Assembly: GCA_949299455.1 (NCBI GenBank)
Contig: CASGAN010000020.1
Location: forward strand, 1 to 42,135
Direction: 5' to 3'
Length of the DNA stretch: 42,135 nt
From: an uncultured Oscillospiraceae bacterium
GTDB taxonomy: Bacteria; Bacillota; Clostridia; Oscillospirales; Ruminococcaceae
The notes under the pieces are model-generated. The model was not told the DNA's origin and did no database searches. It worked only from the letters and a program-made list of their open reading frames with translations. This document shows, piece by piece, positions 1 to 5,865 of the stretch. Numbering within the stretch: the stretch's first letter is position 1; every line of letters begins with the position of its first letter. The translations under genes and the position numbers were made by a program.

Positions 1-1807
1 CATATCCGGCGACACAGTGATGCAGGTTTTTTCCTTCATCGATGATCTCCTGATGATTATGCGGCGCGCGGATGAGCAGTGTTTTGCCGCGGATACCGTA
101 CAGCCGATTGTATCCGGCTTCCTGCGCTTCGATCTGCGGAAAACGGTACCCGTCGTTTTTCTCGATTGACCGCACCACCTCTTCTGCGGCGTCGTGTGCA
201 TAGTCTAAGTGTATCGGCATCAGCACCGACCGATCCGTCATGTCATACTGCAAGAGTCTCGCATTCTCAAGATAATCAAGCCAGTCGGAAGCTACCAGAT
301 CAAGCGTGACACGTCCATCCCAGGTGCGGTGTTTTGTGTATTTCATCTGCTCTTCCAGATACTTCACCTGTATATATAGCGTCATCGGAAGCCTGAGCAT
401 TTCTTTTTGTGTTCTGCCGGACAATTCCTCGCAGAACCGGCGAAATGTGCGCGGCTCGAGCGGCCGCTTTTGTGCACGTAATGTGCGGTAAAGGAGCAGA
501 TCATCCGCCTCGACATCGGCTTCACGCAAAAATGCAAGATCGTCTTTCCCGATTCCGAGCGCTTTGCGCAGACTGCCGAACCGGTTGTCGATGATTTCAT
601 TCTTTTTTCGGTCGTTCCGGTGCGTCATGTCAATCAGGTCATGCGCCAGCCGGTAAAGACCCGCATCCACGCAGTTTTTTAATACCTTGACGTTCTCGAT
701 CGCATGATAGAACAGCATCGGCATCAGCCGGCCGCACGTTTCAGCGATTTCACCCGCTCGGATGTGATAGGCGTGAAATCCTTTATTTTTCCGAAACATC
801 GCATCGAGATTTCCGGGATAGATCCGGTCGCGGATTTTGCTGACATGATAAGCTGACCGCTGGCACCAGTCCATATGATTCCCCCGGAAAAAGTCCCACA
901 CATACGCGGTATCTTTCGTGACATAATCGTCGATTGTTTCGTGATATGTGTAAAACACACGCTGATTTTCACTGATTACTTCATGGAACGTCGTTTCCCC
1001 GGAATGGAAGTCCCAATACACGACGAAATGCCGCGCACAAAATCCGTCTTTCGTGCTTTGCAGGTAGAAAAAACCTCTCTTCTGCGAAAATCCCGCGTTC
1101 CGTTCGTGTCGCTTTTTTGAGAGTACCAGGCACCGGCTCCTGCAGTTCGGGCAAACAGCCACTGACCGCTCTTTCACATGCGGAATCCGCACGGTTTTTT
1201 GACAGTGTGAGCACACCGCCGTCATTGTTTTTCCGCGTCCAAAGTCCGCAAACAAATAGCGGCTTTTTTTCATGAGGCTGTTTCTCACCCACACGCGGAC
1301 AGCTTTCGGCAGCGGGCGGATTTCCTGTATTCCGGCATATGTTTTGTCTAAGATTTTTTGATATTTGTCCTCTAACCGTTTTTTCTTTGCGTCCTTGTGC
1401 ATCTGCGCAATGGCGTAAAGTCCCGGACGGCGGCTGTTGTCCCCGGTGAATGTGCGGATCACATCCTCTGCGCCGGGGGCGGCATGCACGTCCACTTCAT
1501 GGAGGATGTGATACCATTCCATCAGATAGTCCATGCCGGCCTCTGACAGTGATCCGTCCGGCATCAGCCGAAACCACTGTGTTTTTGTCGTGAACATTCG
1601 GAAAAGGTGTTCTCCTTTCGGCCGGTACAAGTCCAAAATGAGCACCTGCTCGCCTGTATGTGTGTCAATCGCTGCCGTGTATAGAATACGCGGCGTTTCT
1701 TTGGTGATCTCCTGTCCCCATCGGTTCCATGTCATTTGCACGGTATCTTCAAAATCGTTCTCCGGTACCGGCGGAACAGTGAGCTGCAACAGTTTTTTTC
1801 TTTGCAT
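1..1807 (-). CDS. PcfJ-like protein (C-terminus beyond left edge)
   Basis: An uninterrupted frame of about 602 codons reads from an ATG at 1807 off the left edge, so the stop is not in the window. A Cys-x2-Cys pair near residue 200 (CSHC) and a second about 20 residues later (CPNC) suggest a zinc knuckle. At the visible end, around residues 594-601, is the LHHCVAGY motif typical of the PcfJ family, known from the pcf region of conjugative plasmid pCF10 and common on Firmicutes mobile elements. Its biochemical function is not established. It starts 10 bp after the PcfK-like gene, and the pcfK-pcfJ order is the usual one. It is the last visible gene of the leftward operon of this element. Family call is firm; role is not. 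Confidence 0.8.
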   Translation of the reverse strand, partial: MQRKKLLQLTVPPVPENDFEDTVQMTWNRWGQEITKETPRILYTAAIDTHTGEQVLILDLYRPKGEHLFRMFTTKTQWFRLMPDGSLSEAGMDYLMEWYHILHEVDVHAAPGAEDVIRTFTGDNSRRPGLYAIAQMHKDAKKKRLEDKYQKILDKTYAGIQEIRPLPKAVRVWVRNSLMKKSRYLFADFGRGKTMTAVCSHCQKTVRIPHVKERSVAVCPNCRSRCLVLSKKRHERNAGFSQKRGFFYLQSTKDGFCARHFVVYWDFHSGETTFHEVISENQRVFYTYHETIDDYVTKDTAYVWDFFRGNHMDWCQRSAYHVSKIRDRIYPGNLDAMFRKNKGFHAYHIRAGEIAETCGRLMPMLFYHAIENVKVLKNCVDAGLYRLAHDLIDMTHRNDRKKNEIIDNRFGSLRKALGIGKDDLAFLREADVEADDLLLYRTLRAQKRPLEPRTFRRFCEELSGRTQKEMLRLPMTLYIQVKYLEEQMKYTKHRTWDGRVTLDLVASDWLDYLENARLLQYDMTDRSVLMPIHLDYAHDAAEEVVRSIEKNDGYRFPQIEAQEAGYNRLYGIRGKTLLIRAPHNHQEIIDEGKNLHHCVAGY

Positions 1808-1817
1808 GACGCACACC

Positions 1818-2153
1818 TCACAAAAGATCGAACAGGTTCATGTCATCCTGCTGTTTCGGTGTGTTGGTGGCCGTTCCCCTCCATACCTCCGGCGGCAGCT
1901 CGTCCGGACAGGTCAGTCCGTAAAAATCACAGATTTTCTTCATGACCTCGATCGGACCAGGACGTCCGCGAAGCACCGTTCTCACCAGTTTGTCGATCGA
2001 AAGATCCTCGTTTTCAAGATCCTCGCTCACGATCCGTTTCGCTTCTCTGTCCGCTTCCACAAGATCGAGCAGCTGATTCACTACATTCCATTCATTGGTG
2101 TGCGGGGTTTTCCCCTCTAACGCCTTTTTGATTGCTTCGTTTACATTTTTCAT
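1818..2153 (-). CDS. PcfK-like small protein
   Basis: A 111-residue acidic protein, probably mostly helical, ending in NLFDLL, a tail often seen in PcfK-like proteins. It lies directly upstream of the PcfJ-like gene, as pcfK does in other elements. The ribosome binding site AAGGAG sits 8 bases before the ATG. The PcfK family is related to the anti-Cas9 protein AcrIIA9, but nothing in this sequence shows that activity. The assignment rests mostly on position and the C-terminal tail, so it could be an unrelated protein in the same slot. Confidence 0.55.
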   Translation of the reverse strand: MKNVNEAIKKALEGKTPHTNEWNVVNQLLDLVEADREAKRIVSEDLENEDLSIDKLVRTVLRGRPGPIEVMKKICDFYGLTCPDELPPEVWRGTATNTPKQQDDMNLFDLL

Positions 2154-2259
2154 TCTGTATTCTCCTTTCTTTGTGCATTTGACTGCAAAACCGCGTGCAG
2201 GGCATCATCCTGCTCCGGTCCGGACACTCATAAAACTTTACGCATTGTCTGCATGTCAT
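2092..2259 (-). CDS. Small Cys-rich protein (55 aa)
   Basis: The product starts MTCRQCVKFYECP and holds seven cysteines, six in the first half and arranged as possible metal ligands, followed by a basic tail rich in Lys and Arg. It is not a family I can name. The start is chosen because its ATG overlaps the stop of the preceding gene as ATGA, a common sign of translational coupling. Its 3' end overlaps the PcfK-like gene by 62 bases in another frame, which is long for a bacterial overlap, so the C-terminal part is less certain. A zinc-binding accessory protein of the element is a guess. Confidence 0.5.
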   Translation of the reverse strand: MTCRQCVKFYECPDRSRMMPCTRFCSQMHKERRIQNEKCKRSNQKGVRGENPAHQ

Positions 2260-2477
2260 CGGCTGCACCGCCGAATCGTTTCGGGGATAGCCGGCAGACG
2301 TACATGCAGCATTCGGTATGCCTCCCCGGTTTTTAGCGCTTTTCCATCGATCACGCACTCGGCATAAATATTGTCACGCTGCTGATACAGGATATATCGG
2401 CGTCGCAGTGCCTCAAGCGTTTCGAAATTCTCTTGTTTGATGACTTTCCCATAATGGTACAGCCTGATTTGATACAT
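2256..2477 (-). CDS. Hypothetical protein (73 aa)
   Basis: An unrecognised soluble protein of 73 residues with an aromatic N-terminal part (MYQIRLYHYG) and a charged middle. The ATG has GGGAGA about 9 bases upstream. It begins directly after the stop of the Rep gene and its own stop overlaps the next start as ATGA, so it belongs to the leftward operon. No catalytic motif, signal peptide or membrane segment is visible. Confidence 0.6.
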   Translation of the reverse strand: MYQIRLYHYGKVIKQENFETLEALRRRYILYQQRDNIYAECVIDGKALKTGEAYRMLHVRLPAIPETIRRCSR

Positions 2478-3209
2478 CTATGTCTCTCCCTTTCTGTCCG
2501 GCGGCCGGATCATCCGATACCACTGGTACGGGAATCCCGTGACCGGACTGACATCCATATACACGCTGTCCCGCACGATCTGATATCCTTTGACCGGTTT
2601 CGGATCATCTGCCCAGTGTTCCGCGTGAATCACCTGCTTTTTCACCTTTGGTTTACGGAGATTCCGCGAGGCGCTCCACCGTTTTTTATTCGGGCTGTCA
2701 GGCTCGCCGAATGTTTTTGATGTTTCCTTGATGAGATATGCAGCAAGCGCCGCATAGTCTCCGGTATTGTCAAGCTGTACGATCTTCGGACGTCCGTATG
2801 GCCATGCATCCGCAATCAATCCGATATCATGCCGGTTTAGAATGACATGGTGATGGATGGCTGTTCGTTTATATTCTGTGGCGCTGATCCAGCGGAGCTC
2901 CTTTCCTGCTTTTCGATATGCCCGGCGAAGCTTTCCGAAAAACCTGCTCAGTTGTTTTTTTGCTGTTTCCGGCTCCGGTCGTTCTTCCTTTCGGTATGTA
3001 AGCGTAACGTGATAGTCTTTATATCCGAAATTCTCATTGATCAGCAGCCGAAGTTCCCGTTCCGCGATCTGTGCGTTGTACCGCCTAACTGCTTCGGGCG
3101 TTTTGTTCTGGTTCGGCCCGCGTGCGATCTTTTTCCCGTACCTGGCCGAATACGTCTTTGCAACCTCGATCGTGTTTCCGGCAATCCATATCGTTTTGAT
3201 ATAAGGCAC
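2478..3209 (-). CDS. HUH rolling-circle replication initiator
   Basis: A 243-residue protein with the three motifs of HUH endonucleases in order: HVTLTY at residues 67-72, the metal-binding IHHHVIL around H119-H121, and a Tyr motif YAALAAYLIK at 152-161 where Y152 or Y158 would attack the DNA. Such proteins nick one strand at an origin and stay bound to the 5' end while replication or transfer proceeds. The start is GTG, preceded by AAAGGACGGTGAT. It follows a bidirectional terminator, so it probably has its own promoter. No larger relaxase is visible in this part of the element, so the protein may serve replication, mobilisation or both. Confidence 0.75.
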   Translation of the reverse strand: MPYIKTIWIAGNTIEVAKTYSARYGKKIARGPNQNKTPEAVRRYNAQIAERELRLLINENFGYKDYHVTLTYRKEERPEPETAKKQLSRFFGKLRRAYRKAGKELRWISATEYKRTAIHHHVILNRHDIGLIADAWPYGRPKIVQLDNTGDYAALAAYLIKETSKTFGEPDSPNKKRWSASRNLRKPKVKKQVIHAEHWADDPKPVKGYQIVRDSVYMDVSPVTGFPYQWYRMIRPPDRKGET

Positions 3210-3227
3210 ATCATCACCGTCCTTTGT

Positions 3228-3255
3228 TCTAAACTTAATACCTTTATCGAGTCAA
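3228..3255 (-). promoter_or_regulatory. Possible rep promoter
   Basis: On the minus strand TTGACT (3255-3250) is followed after 16 bases by TTTAGA (3233-3228). It would start transcription just upstream of the GTG of the HUH Rep gene. The -10 is a weak match and the -35 overlaps the terminator hairpin, so this is a suggestion only. Confidence 0.35.
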
Positions 3256-3281
3256 AAACGGGCGTTCAATGCCCGTTTTTG
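3253..3281. terminator. Bidirectional terminator upstream of rep
   Basis: An 11-bp perfect stem (CAAAAACGGGC with its complement) around a 7-base loop, with a T run on each strand. It separates the regulatory part of the leftward operon from rep. Confidence 0.75.
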
Positions 3282-3317
3282 CTTGATTTTTGCGATGATA
3301 TGTGTTACACTCTAATT

Positions 3318-3377
3318 GCAACAGTTGAGTGGTTTTTATATCACCGATTCCGGCAGATCCGTCTGCCGGTTTTTTTA
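3318..3377 (+). ncRNA. Candidate 60-nt small RNA
   Basis: A promoter-like TTGATT (3283-3288), 17-base spacer and TACACT (3306-3311) is followed only about 40 bases later by a strong terminator: an 8-bp stem CCGGCAGA/TCTGCCGG (3350-3369) and seven T residues. No open reading frame of useful length lies between. The predicted transcript runs opposite to the operon. It contains a 16-base stretch identical to the leader of the triple-XRE gene (5864-5879), so it may instead be the stump of a lost gene. Confidence 0.4.
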
Positions 3378-3707
3378 TTGTCCGCCTTCTTCCGGCTGTT
3401 CCTTTGATCCATCCTCCGGCGGGAAGATTTGCGCATAGGCGTCACTCAGCTCTGCAGGCCTCCGGTCAGGCGGAAGATGCTCAAAGAAGTACCGCACAAA
3501 GCTCTTTTCAAATTCCAGCCGGCAGTCATCCGACACCGGAAAGTGTGTCGATTCGCCGAACGTTTCCCGCCAGCGCATCCAGTGCGGCTCGATGTCCGGA
3601 TGCGTGACATTGATCCGGTAGCCATATCTGTTTTTGTGCAGGAAGATCGGCACCGGCTCTCCGTTTCGGTCGAGCATCTCTCGGATGCGAATCATCTTCC
3701 TTCCCAT
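3375..3707 (-). CDS. Hypothetical protein (110 aa)
   Basis: A soluble protein of 110 residues with a charged C-terminal tail. It has aromatic-rich sequence (HKNRYGYRINV, PHWMRW) but no motif that I recognise. It is preferred over the overlapping frame 3526-3816 because its composition is that of a normal protein whereas the alternative turns Arg- and Ala-rich. The ATG at 3707 has GAGGGAG about 12 bases upstream, somewhat far. A long imperfect hairpin lies just before the gene. Function unknown. Confidence 0.55.
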   Translation of the reverse strand: MGRKMIRIREMLDRNGEPVPIFLHKNRYGYRINVTHPDIEPHWMRWRETFGESTHFPVSDDCRLEFEKSFVRYFFEHLPPDRRPAELSDAYAQIFPPEDGSKEQPEEGGQ

Positions 3708-3731
3708 ATCGTAAAAGACACTCCCTCAAAC

Positions 3732-3784
3732 AGTTCGCTTCTGAAATGAATCGGTACCAGCCGATACACTTCGTTAAGCGAACT
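3732..3784. repeat. Long imperfect hairpin, candidate nick site or operator
   Basis: Outer arms AGTTCGCTT (3732-3740) and AAGCGAACT (3776-3784) are perfectly complementary. Inside, 10 of 12 positions pair around a 6-base loop (ATCGG at 3750-3754 with CCGAT at 3761-3765). Such nested stems are typical of rolling-circle origins, oriT sites or large operators. An HUH Rep gene lies about 520 bp away. There is no T run, so it is not a terminator. Confidence 0.5.
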
Positions 3785-3796
3785 ATTTCGTATCGC

Positions 3797-3967
3797 TCAA
3801 TTTTCCATATTGGCATAACGAACGATGTTCTCTCTAACCTCCCTTTTAAACTCCTTGGTCCATCTTATCCCGCCATTTTCGCGTTCTCTTTTCTCGCGTT
3901 GACCTTGCTTTTCAAACGTCTCCCATGGAAACAGCACATGCGAAATGTATATCTGTTCTTTTTTCAT
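3797..3967 (-). CDS. Small basic hypothetical protein (56 aa)
   Basis: A 56-residue, highly charged protein (starts MKKEQIYISHVLFPWE, then a Lys/Arg/Glu-rich helix). It is real by context: the ATG overlaps the stop of the upstream membrane-protein gene as ATGA and GGAGGGAG lies just ahead. No known domain is visible. The charged helix could bind nucleic acid or a partner, which is a guess. Confidence 0.6.
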   Translation of the reverse strand: MKKEQIYISHVLFPWETFEKQGQREKRERENGGIRWTKEFKREVRENIVRYANMEN

Positions 3968-4179
3968 CTTTTCTCCCTCCGAACAATCGTCAGTCTATCA
4001 AGCAGCATAAACAAAGACATTGCAGTCAGACTCATGCCCACGCCGAGCACAAACAGTGCAGACAGCGGATCAAATGTGCCGACCATCCAGTCGAACAGCA
4101 AAAATCCTGCCGCAAATGCCGCTGCCACCGACAGCAGAAGCCGCACAGCTTGTCCGACAAAGTATGTAATGTGTTTCAT
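3964..4179 (-). CDS. Small membrane protein (71 aa)
   Basis: Starts MKHITYFVGQ and contains two hydrophobic segments (about residues 8-30 and 36-56) joined by a short acidic turn, then a basic cytoplasmic tail. This fits a two-pass inner membrane protein. The start at 4179 is chosen over a longer frame because AGGAGGGG lies 8 bases upstream and its ATG overlaps the previous stop as ATGA. Function unknown; holin-like or transfer-channel roles cannot be told apart. Confidence 0.6.
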   Translation of the reverse strand: MKHITYFVGQAVRLLLSVAAAFAAGFLLFDWMVGTFDPLSALFVLGVGMSLTAMSLFMLLDRLTIVRREKR

Positions 4180-4397
4180 ATCCTGTCCCCTCCTGTTAAC
4201 ATTGCTTTCAGTGCATCCCGATCGATTCGATATAATGCACCGATCCGGACTGCAGGAAGTTTTCCCTCTCTGCATTTCCGACGGACGCTATCTTCTGGAA
4301 TGTCCAACAATGCGGATGTTTCTCCGGTTGTCATCAGCAAAGGAAGCTTGTCCCAGCTGCTGATGATCGGCCGCGGTCGGTTCATGTATCGTTTCAT
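4176..4397 (-). CDS. Excisionase-like helix-turn-helix protein
   Basis: A 73-residue MerR/excisionase-type DNA-binding protein. Residues 22-65 carry the pattern of the family: TTGETSALLDIPEDSVRRK as the helix-turn-helix, then GKLPAVRIG and YRIDRDAL for the wing and the last helix. Such proteins bind att DNA and direct the integrase toward excision, or act as regulators. It has AAGGAGG before the start and is coupled to the membrane-protein gene behind it. As the element has a tyrosine integrase at 7839-8975, this is the best candidate for its directionality factor. Confidence 0.65.
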   Translation of the reverse strand: MKRYMNRPRPIISSWDKLPLLMTTGETSALLDIPEDSVRRKCREGKLPAVRIGALYRIDRDALKAMLTGGDRI

Positions 4398-4418
4398 CCT
4401 CTATTCCTCCTTTTTGTA

Positions 4419-4649
4419 TCAATAAAATTTTAAGATAAACCAGTCATCGGCAATTAAGTCATCAAGTGTTGGTGTCCATTCGCTGATGCTATTTTTCTCT
4501 AAAACCCACACAACACATTTACAGGGTGAATTTGTAGGTTCTATTACGGCCGGAGATAAGCACGGTTCTCTTGTCGTTCTTGCCCATGATTTTCTTGCAA
4601 TGCGCCGGTATTCTGCGTTACATTGTTTTGCTGCTTCAGATAATGTCAT
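4419..4649 (-). CDS. Tad2-like (DUF2829) anti-Thoeris family protein
   Basis: A 76-residue protein with the layout of the DUF2829/Tad2 family: an N-terminal helix leading to RRIARKSWA (the family's VAR-x-GW position) and the C-terminal signature EWTPTLDDLIADDW. Characterised Tad2 proteins of phages bind the cyclic ADP-ribose signals made by Thoeris defence and so block it. Here it lies between excisionase-like and membrane-protein genes in the leftward operon, where anti-defence genes of mobile elements are often found. AAGGGAT precedes the ATG. The family match is by eye. Whether it binds such signals is unknown. Confidence 0.6.
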   Translation of the reverse strand: MTLSEAAKQCNAEYRRIARKSWARTTREPCLSPAVIEPTNSPCKCVVWVLEKNSISEWTPTLDDLIADDWFILKFY

Positions 4650-4669
4650 CTTTTATCCCTTCTTTCATT

Positions 4670-4873
4670 TCACTTCACAAATGAGAAAATCATTGTTTCC
4701 ACCGCAACAAACAGTGAAAAGAAGCTTATGAAAAACCGAATGTCATCGTTTGAATGGAGCGTCAACCGGTGTGGTTTCTTGTCAATCACCCACATGCACA
4801 CAAACGCAGCTATCCATGCCAACAAAAAGTTTCCTGCGGCAATAAGCACGATGAGAGATACCGTTTTCATCAT
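4670..4873 (-). CDS. Small membrane protein (67 aa)
   Basis: Two hydrophobic stretches (about residues 5-28 and 47-65) around a polar loop with KKPHRLTLHSNDD, so probably a two-pass membrane protein. The ATG-ATG start has GGGGGGAG upstream and overlaps the stop of the XRE remnant as ATGA. No family recognised. Confidence 0.55.
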   Translation of the reverse strand: MMKTVSLIVLIAAGNFLLAWIAAFVCMWVIDKKPHRLTLHSNDDIRFFISFFSLFVAVETMIFSFVK

Positions 4874-5001
4874 GGATTCTCCCCCCCTTTTTCAAATAAT
4901 TCGTCGATGGTACACCCGAGCAGCCGTGCAAGCTGCGGAAGCTTGTCCGCACGGGGAAAGCTTGTGCCATTTTCCCACTTTCTCTTTATCCCTTTACGAT
5001 C
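4870..5001 (-). pseudogene. XRE repressor remnant without start, -1 frame to next XRE gene
   Basis: The frame encodes the second half of an XRE domain, including KWENGTSFPRADKLPQLARL and then GCTIDELFEKG, but has no start codon and no first helices. It overlaps the end of the XRE gene at 4986-5183 in the -1 frame. The joint carries AAAGGGA (minus strand, 4995-4989), a perfect X-XXY-YYZ slippery heptamer in the correct phase and directly before the TAA. It is either the scar of recombination between two XRE genes or a frameshift extension. Its stop overlaps the next start as ATGA, showing it was once an ordinary operon member. Confidence 0.6.
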
Positions 5002-5183
5002 TCATCAACCGTGCATCCAAAAAGGTCAGACAGCTCCACTGCCCACGATAATGGCATTGGACGCTTTCCGTGCATCACTCGACTCAGCGCGGCTGCGGAC
5101 ACGCCCAAAACTTCTGCAACGTCTTTCTGCAACATTTTTCTATCCTCATATAATTCGCGGATTCTTTTCCCTAATTCCGTCAT
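4986..5183 (-). CDS. XRE-family regulator (Cro-like)
   Basis: A 65-residue single-domain helix-turn-helix protein: MTELGKRIRELYEDRKMLQ, then DVAEVLGVSAAALSRVMHGK as the DNA-binding helices, and GCTVDEIVKG at the end. It is the first gene of the leftward operon. AAGGAG lies 9 bases before the ATG. It faces the repressor gene at 5341 across a 157-bp control region with a perfect promoter and several inverted repeats, which is the arrangement of a cI/Cro-type switch. The protein may be read on into the adjacent XRE remnant by a -1 frameshift. Confidence 0.75.
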   Translation of the reverse strand: MTELGKRIRELYEDRKMLQKDVAEVLGVSAAALSRVMHGKRPMPLSWAVELSDLFGCTVDEIVKG

Positions 5184-5242
5184 TTTCTCATCTCCTTTTT
5201 TGTCCTTCCCATTGTTTTACACTTCGTTTTATGTTATACTTT

Positions 5243-5258
5243 GGTTAATTAAATAACC
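5243..5258. promoter_or_regulatory. Inverted repeat operator near leftward start point
   Basis: GGTTA-ATTAAA-TAACC lies just downstream of the leftward -10 box, at about the transcription start. Its sequence differs from the ATCTCA operator, so it may be the site of a second regulator such as the Cro-like protein. Confidence 0.45.
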
Positions 5259-5265
5259 TGTATAT

Positions 5266-5294
5266 ATTATATCTCACGAATATGAGATTGTCAA
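5266..5294 (-). promoter_or_regulatory. Leftward operon promoter with operator in its spacer
   Basis: On the minus strand TTGACA (5294-5289), a 17-base spacer and TATAAT (5271-5266) form a perfect consensus promoter. The palindrome ATCTCACGAATATGAGAT (5271-5288) fills the spacer, so a bound repressor would block RNA polymerase. A further half-site, TGTGAGAT, lies around 5314-5321 before the gene at 5341. The likely repressor is the XRE protein of that gene. Confidence 0.8.
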
Positions 5295-5340
5295 CTGTTA
5301 AATTTTATTTTTGTGAGATTTTTATTGAGGAGGATTCGTT

Positions 5341-5715
5341 TTGTTTTGGGATCGTTTTTTTCAATTGTGTGTTTTACATAATTCAAAACCTAACCCCGTC
5401 GCCAAGGAATTAGGTTTTTCATCTGGTGTCGTGACCAAATGGAAAAATGGAAGCATTCCCAACGGCGAAATGCTTTTAAAAATCGCCGATTACTTTGATG
5501 TTTCTGTCGATTACCTGCTCGGCCGTTCCGATTCTCCGGAGATGGATATCAAAAAAGAGGCTGCCCAAATGGACAGCCTCTCAAGAGACGAAAAAGAAAG
5601 CGAAGTTATTCATTTGTACAATCAGCTTTCACCTGCTCGTCAGGAGCGTGCGCTTCTTGCTCTTTATAGAGAAATCGAACAGCAGCGCACAAAAGATCAA
5701 GCTGATCATCACTAA
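5341..5715 (+). CDS. XRE-family repressor (cI-like)
   Basis: A 124-residue protein. Residues 1-62 form an XRE helix-turn-helix (KELGFSSGVVTKWKNGSIP, then VSVDYLLG). The rest is an acidic linker and a helix, VIHLYNQLSPARQERALLAL, typical of small phage and ICE repressors. The start is TTG with AGGAGG 8 bases upstream. It lies opposite the leftward operon and probably represses it at the ATCTCA-N6-TGAGAT operator. There is no visible LexA-type peptidase domain, so repressor cleavage in the SOS response is not expected. Instead, the last 110 bases are overlapped on the other strand by a small gene with a LexA box. Confidence 0.75.
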   Translation: MFWDRFFQLCVLHNSKPNPVAKELGFSSGVVTKWKNGSIPNGEMLLKIADYFDVSVDYLLGRSDSPEMDIKKEAAQMDSLSRDEKESEVIHLYNQLSPARQERALLALYREIEQQRTKDQADHH

Positions 5716-5758
5716 TCTCTCGAACAATTTCTTCAATCTTCTTGTTGCAGGAAATCAT
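5606..5758 (-). CDS. SOS-controlled small protein antisense to the repressor gene (50 aa)
   Basis: A 50-residue open frame (starts MISCNKKIEEIVREISDDQL) with GGGAG 7 bases before its ATG. It overlaps the last 110 bases of the repressor gene on the opposite strand. A near-perfect promoter with a LexA box at its start point drives it. The helical core (IEEIVREISDDQLDLLCAAV) closely resembles the C-terminal helix of the protein at 41672-41878 in the second element (IEKLVHTLNNKQLDTLYQVA). That is good evidence that it is a real protein. A role as an SOS-induced antirepressor, or interference with repressor mRNA by convergent transcription, is inferred. Confidence 0.65.
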   Translation of the reverse strand: MISCNKKIEEIVREISDDQLDLLCAAVRFLYKEQEAHAPDEQVKADCTNE

Positions 5759-5788
5759 ATTCGCACTCCCTTTTTCATCTTTATTTTA

Positions 5789-5837
5789 GAACATCTGTTC
5801 TTTTCTTTATTGTATTACTTTTGCCTTGTTTTGTCAA
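5789..5837 (-). promoter_or_regulatory. Promoter with LexA box
   Basis: Minus strand: TTGACA (5837-5832), 17 bases, TACAAT (5814-5809). The perfect LexA/DinR box GAACATCTGTTC (5789-5800) covers the expected start point. GAAC-N4-GTTC is the consensus known from Bacillus and close to that of Clostridia. The same stretch must also hold the rightward promoter of the triple-XRE gene, for which I see only weak boxes (TTGCCT at 5821). Confidence 0.75.
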
Positions 5838-5865
5838 TATTCATAATTAAAAATTTTATTTTGGA

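Noticed and set aside
3526-3816. 96-codon minus-strand frame overlapping the hypothetical gene at 3375-3707
   Set aside because: Its N-terminal 40 residues look acceptable, but the rest is Arg/Ala-rich and antagonistic to the better frame. The ribosome binding site is about 20 bases away, and the start lies inside the 56-residue gene and before the long hairpin.
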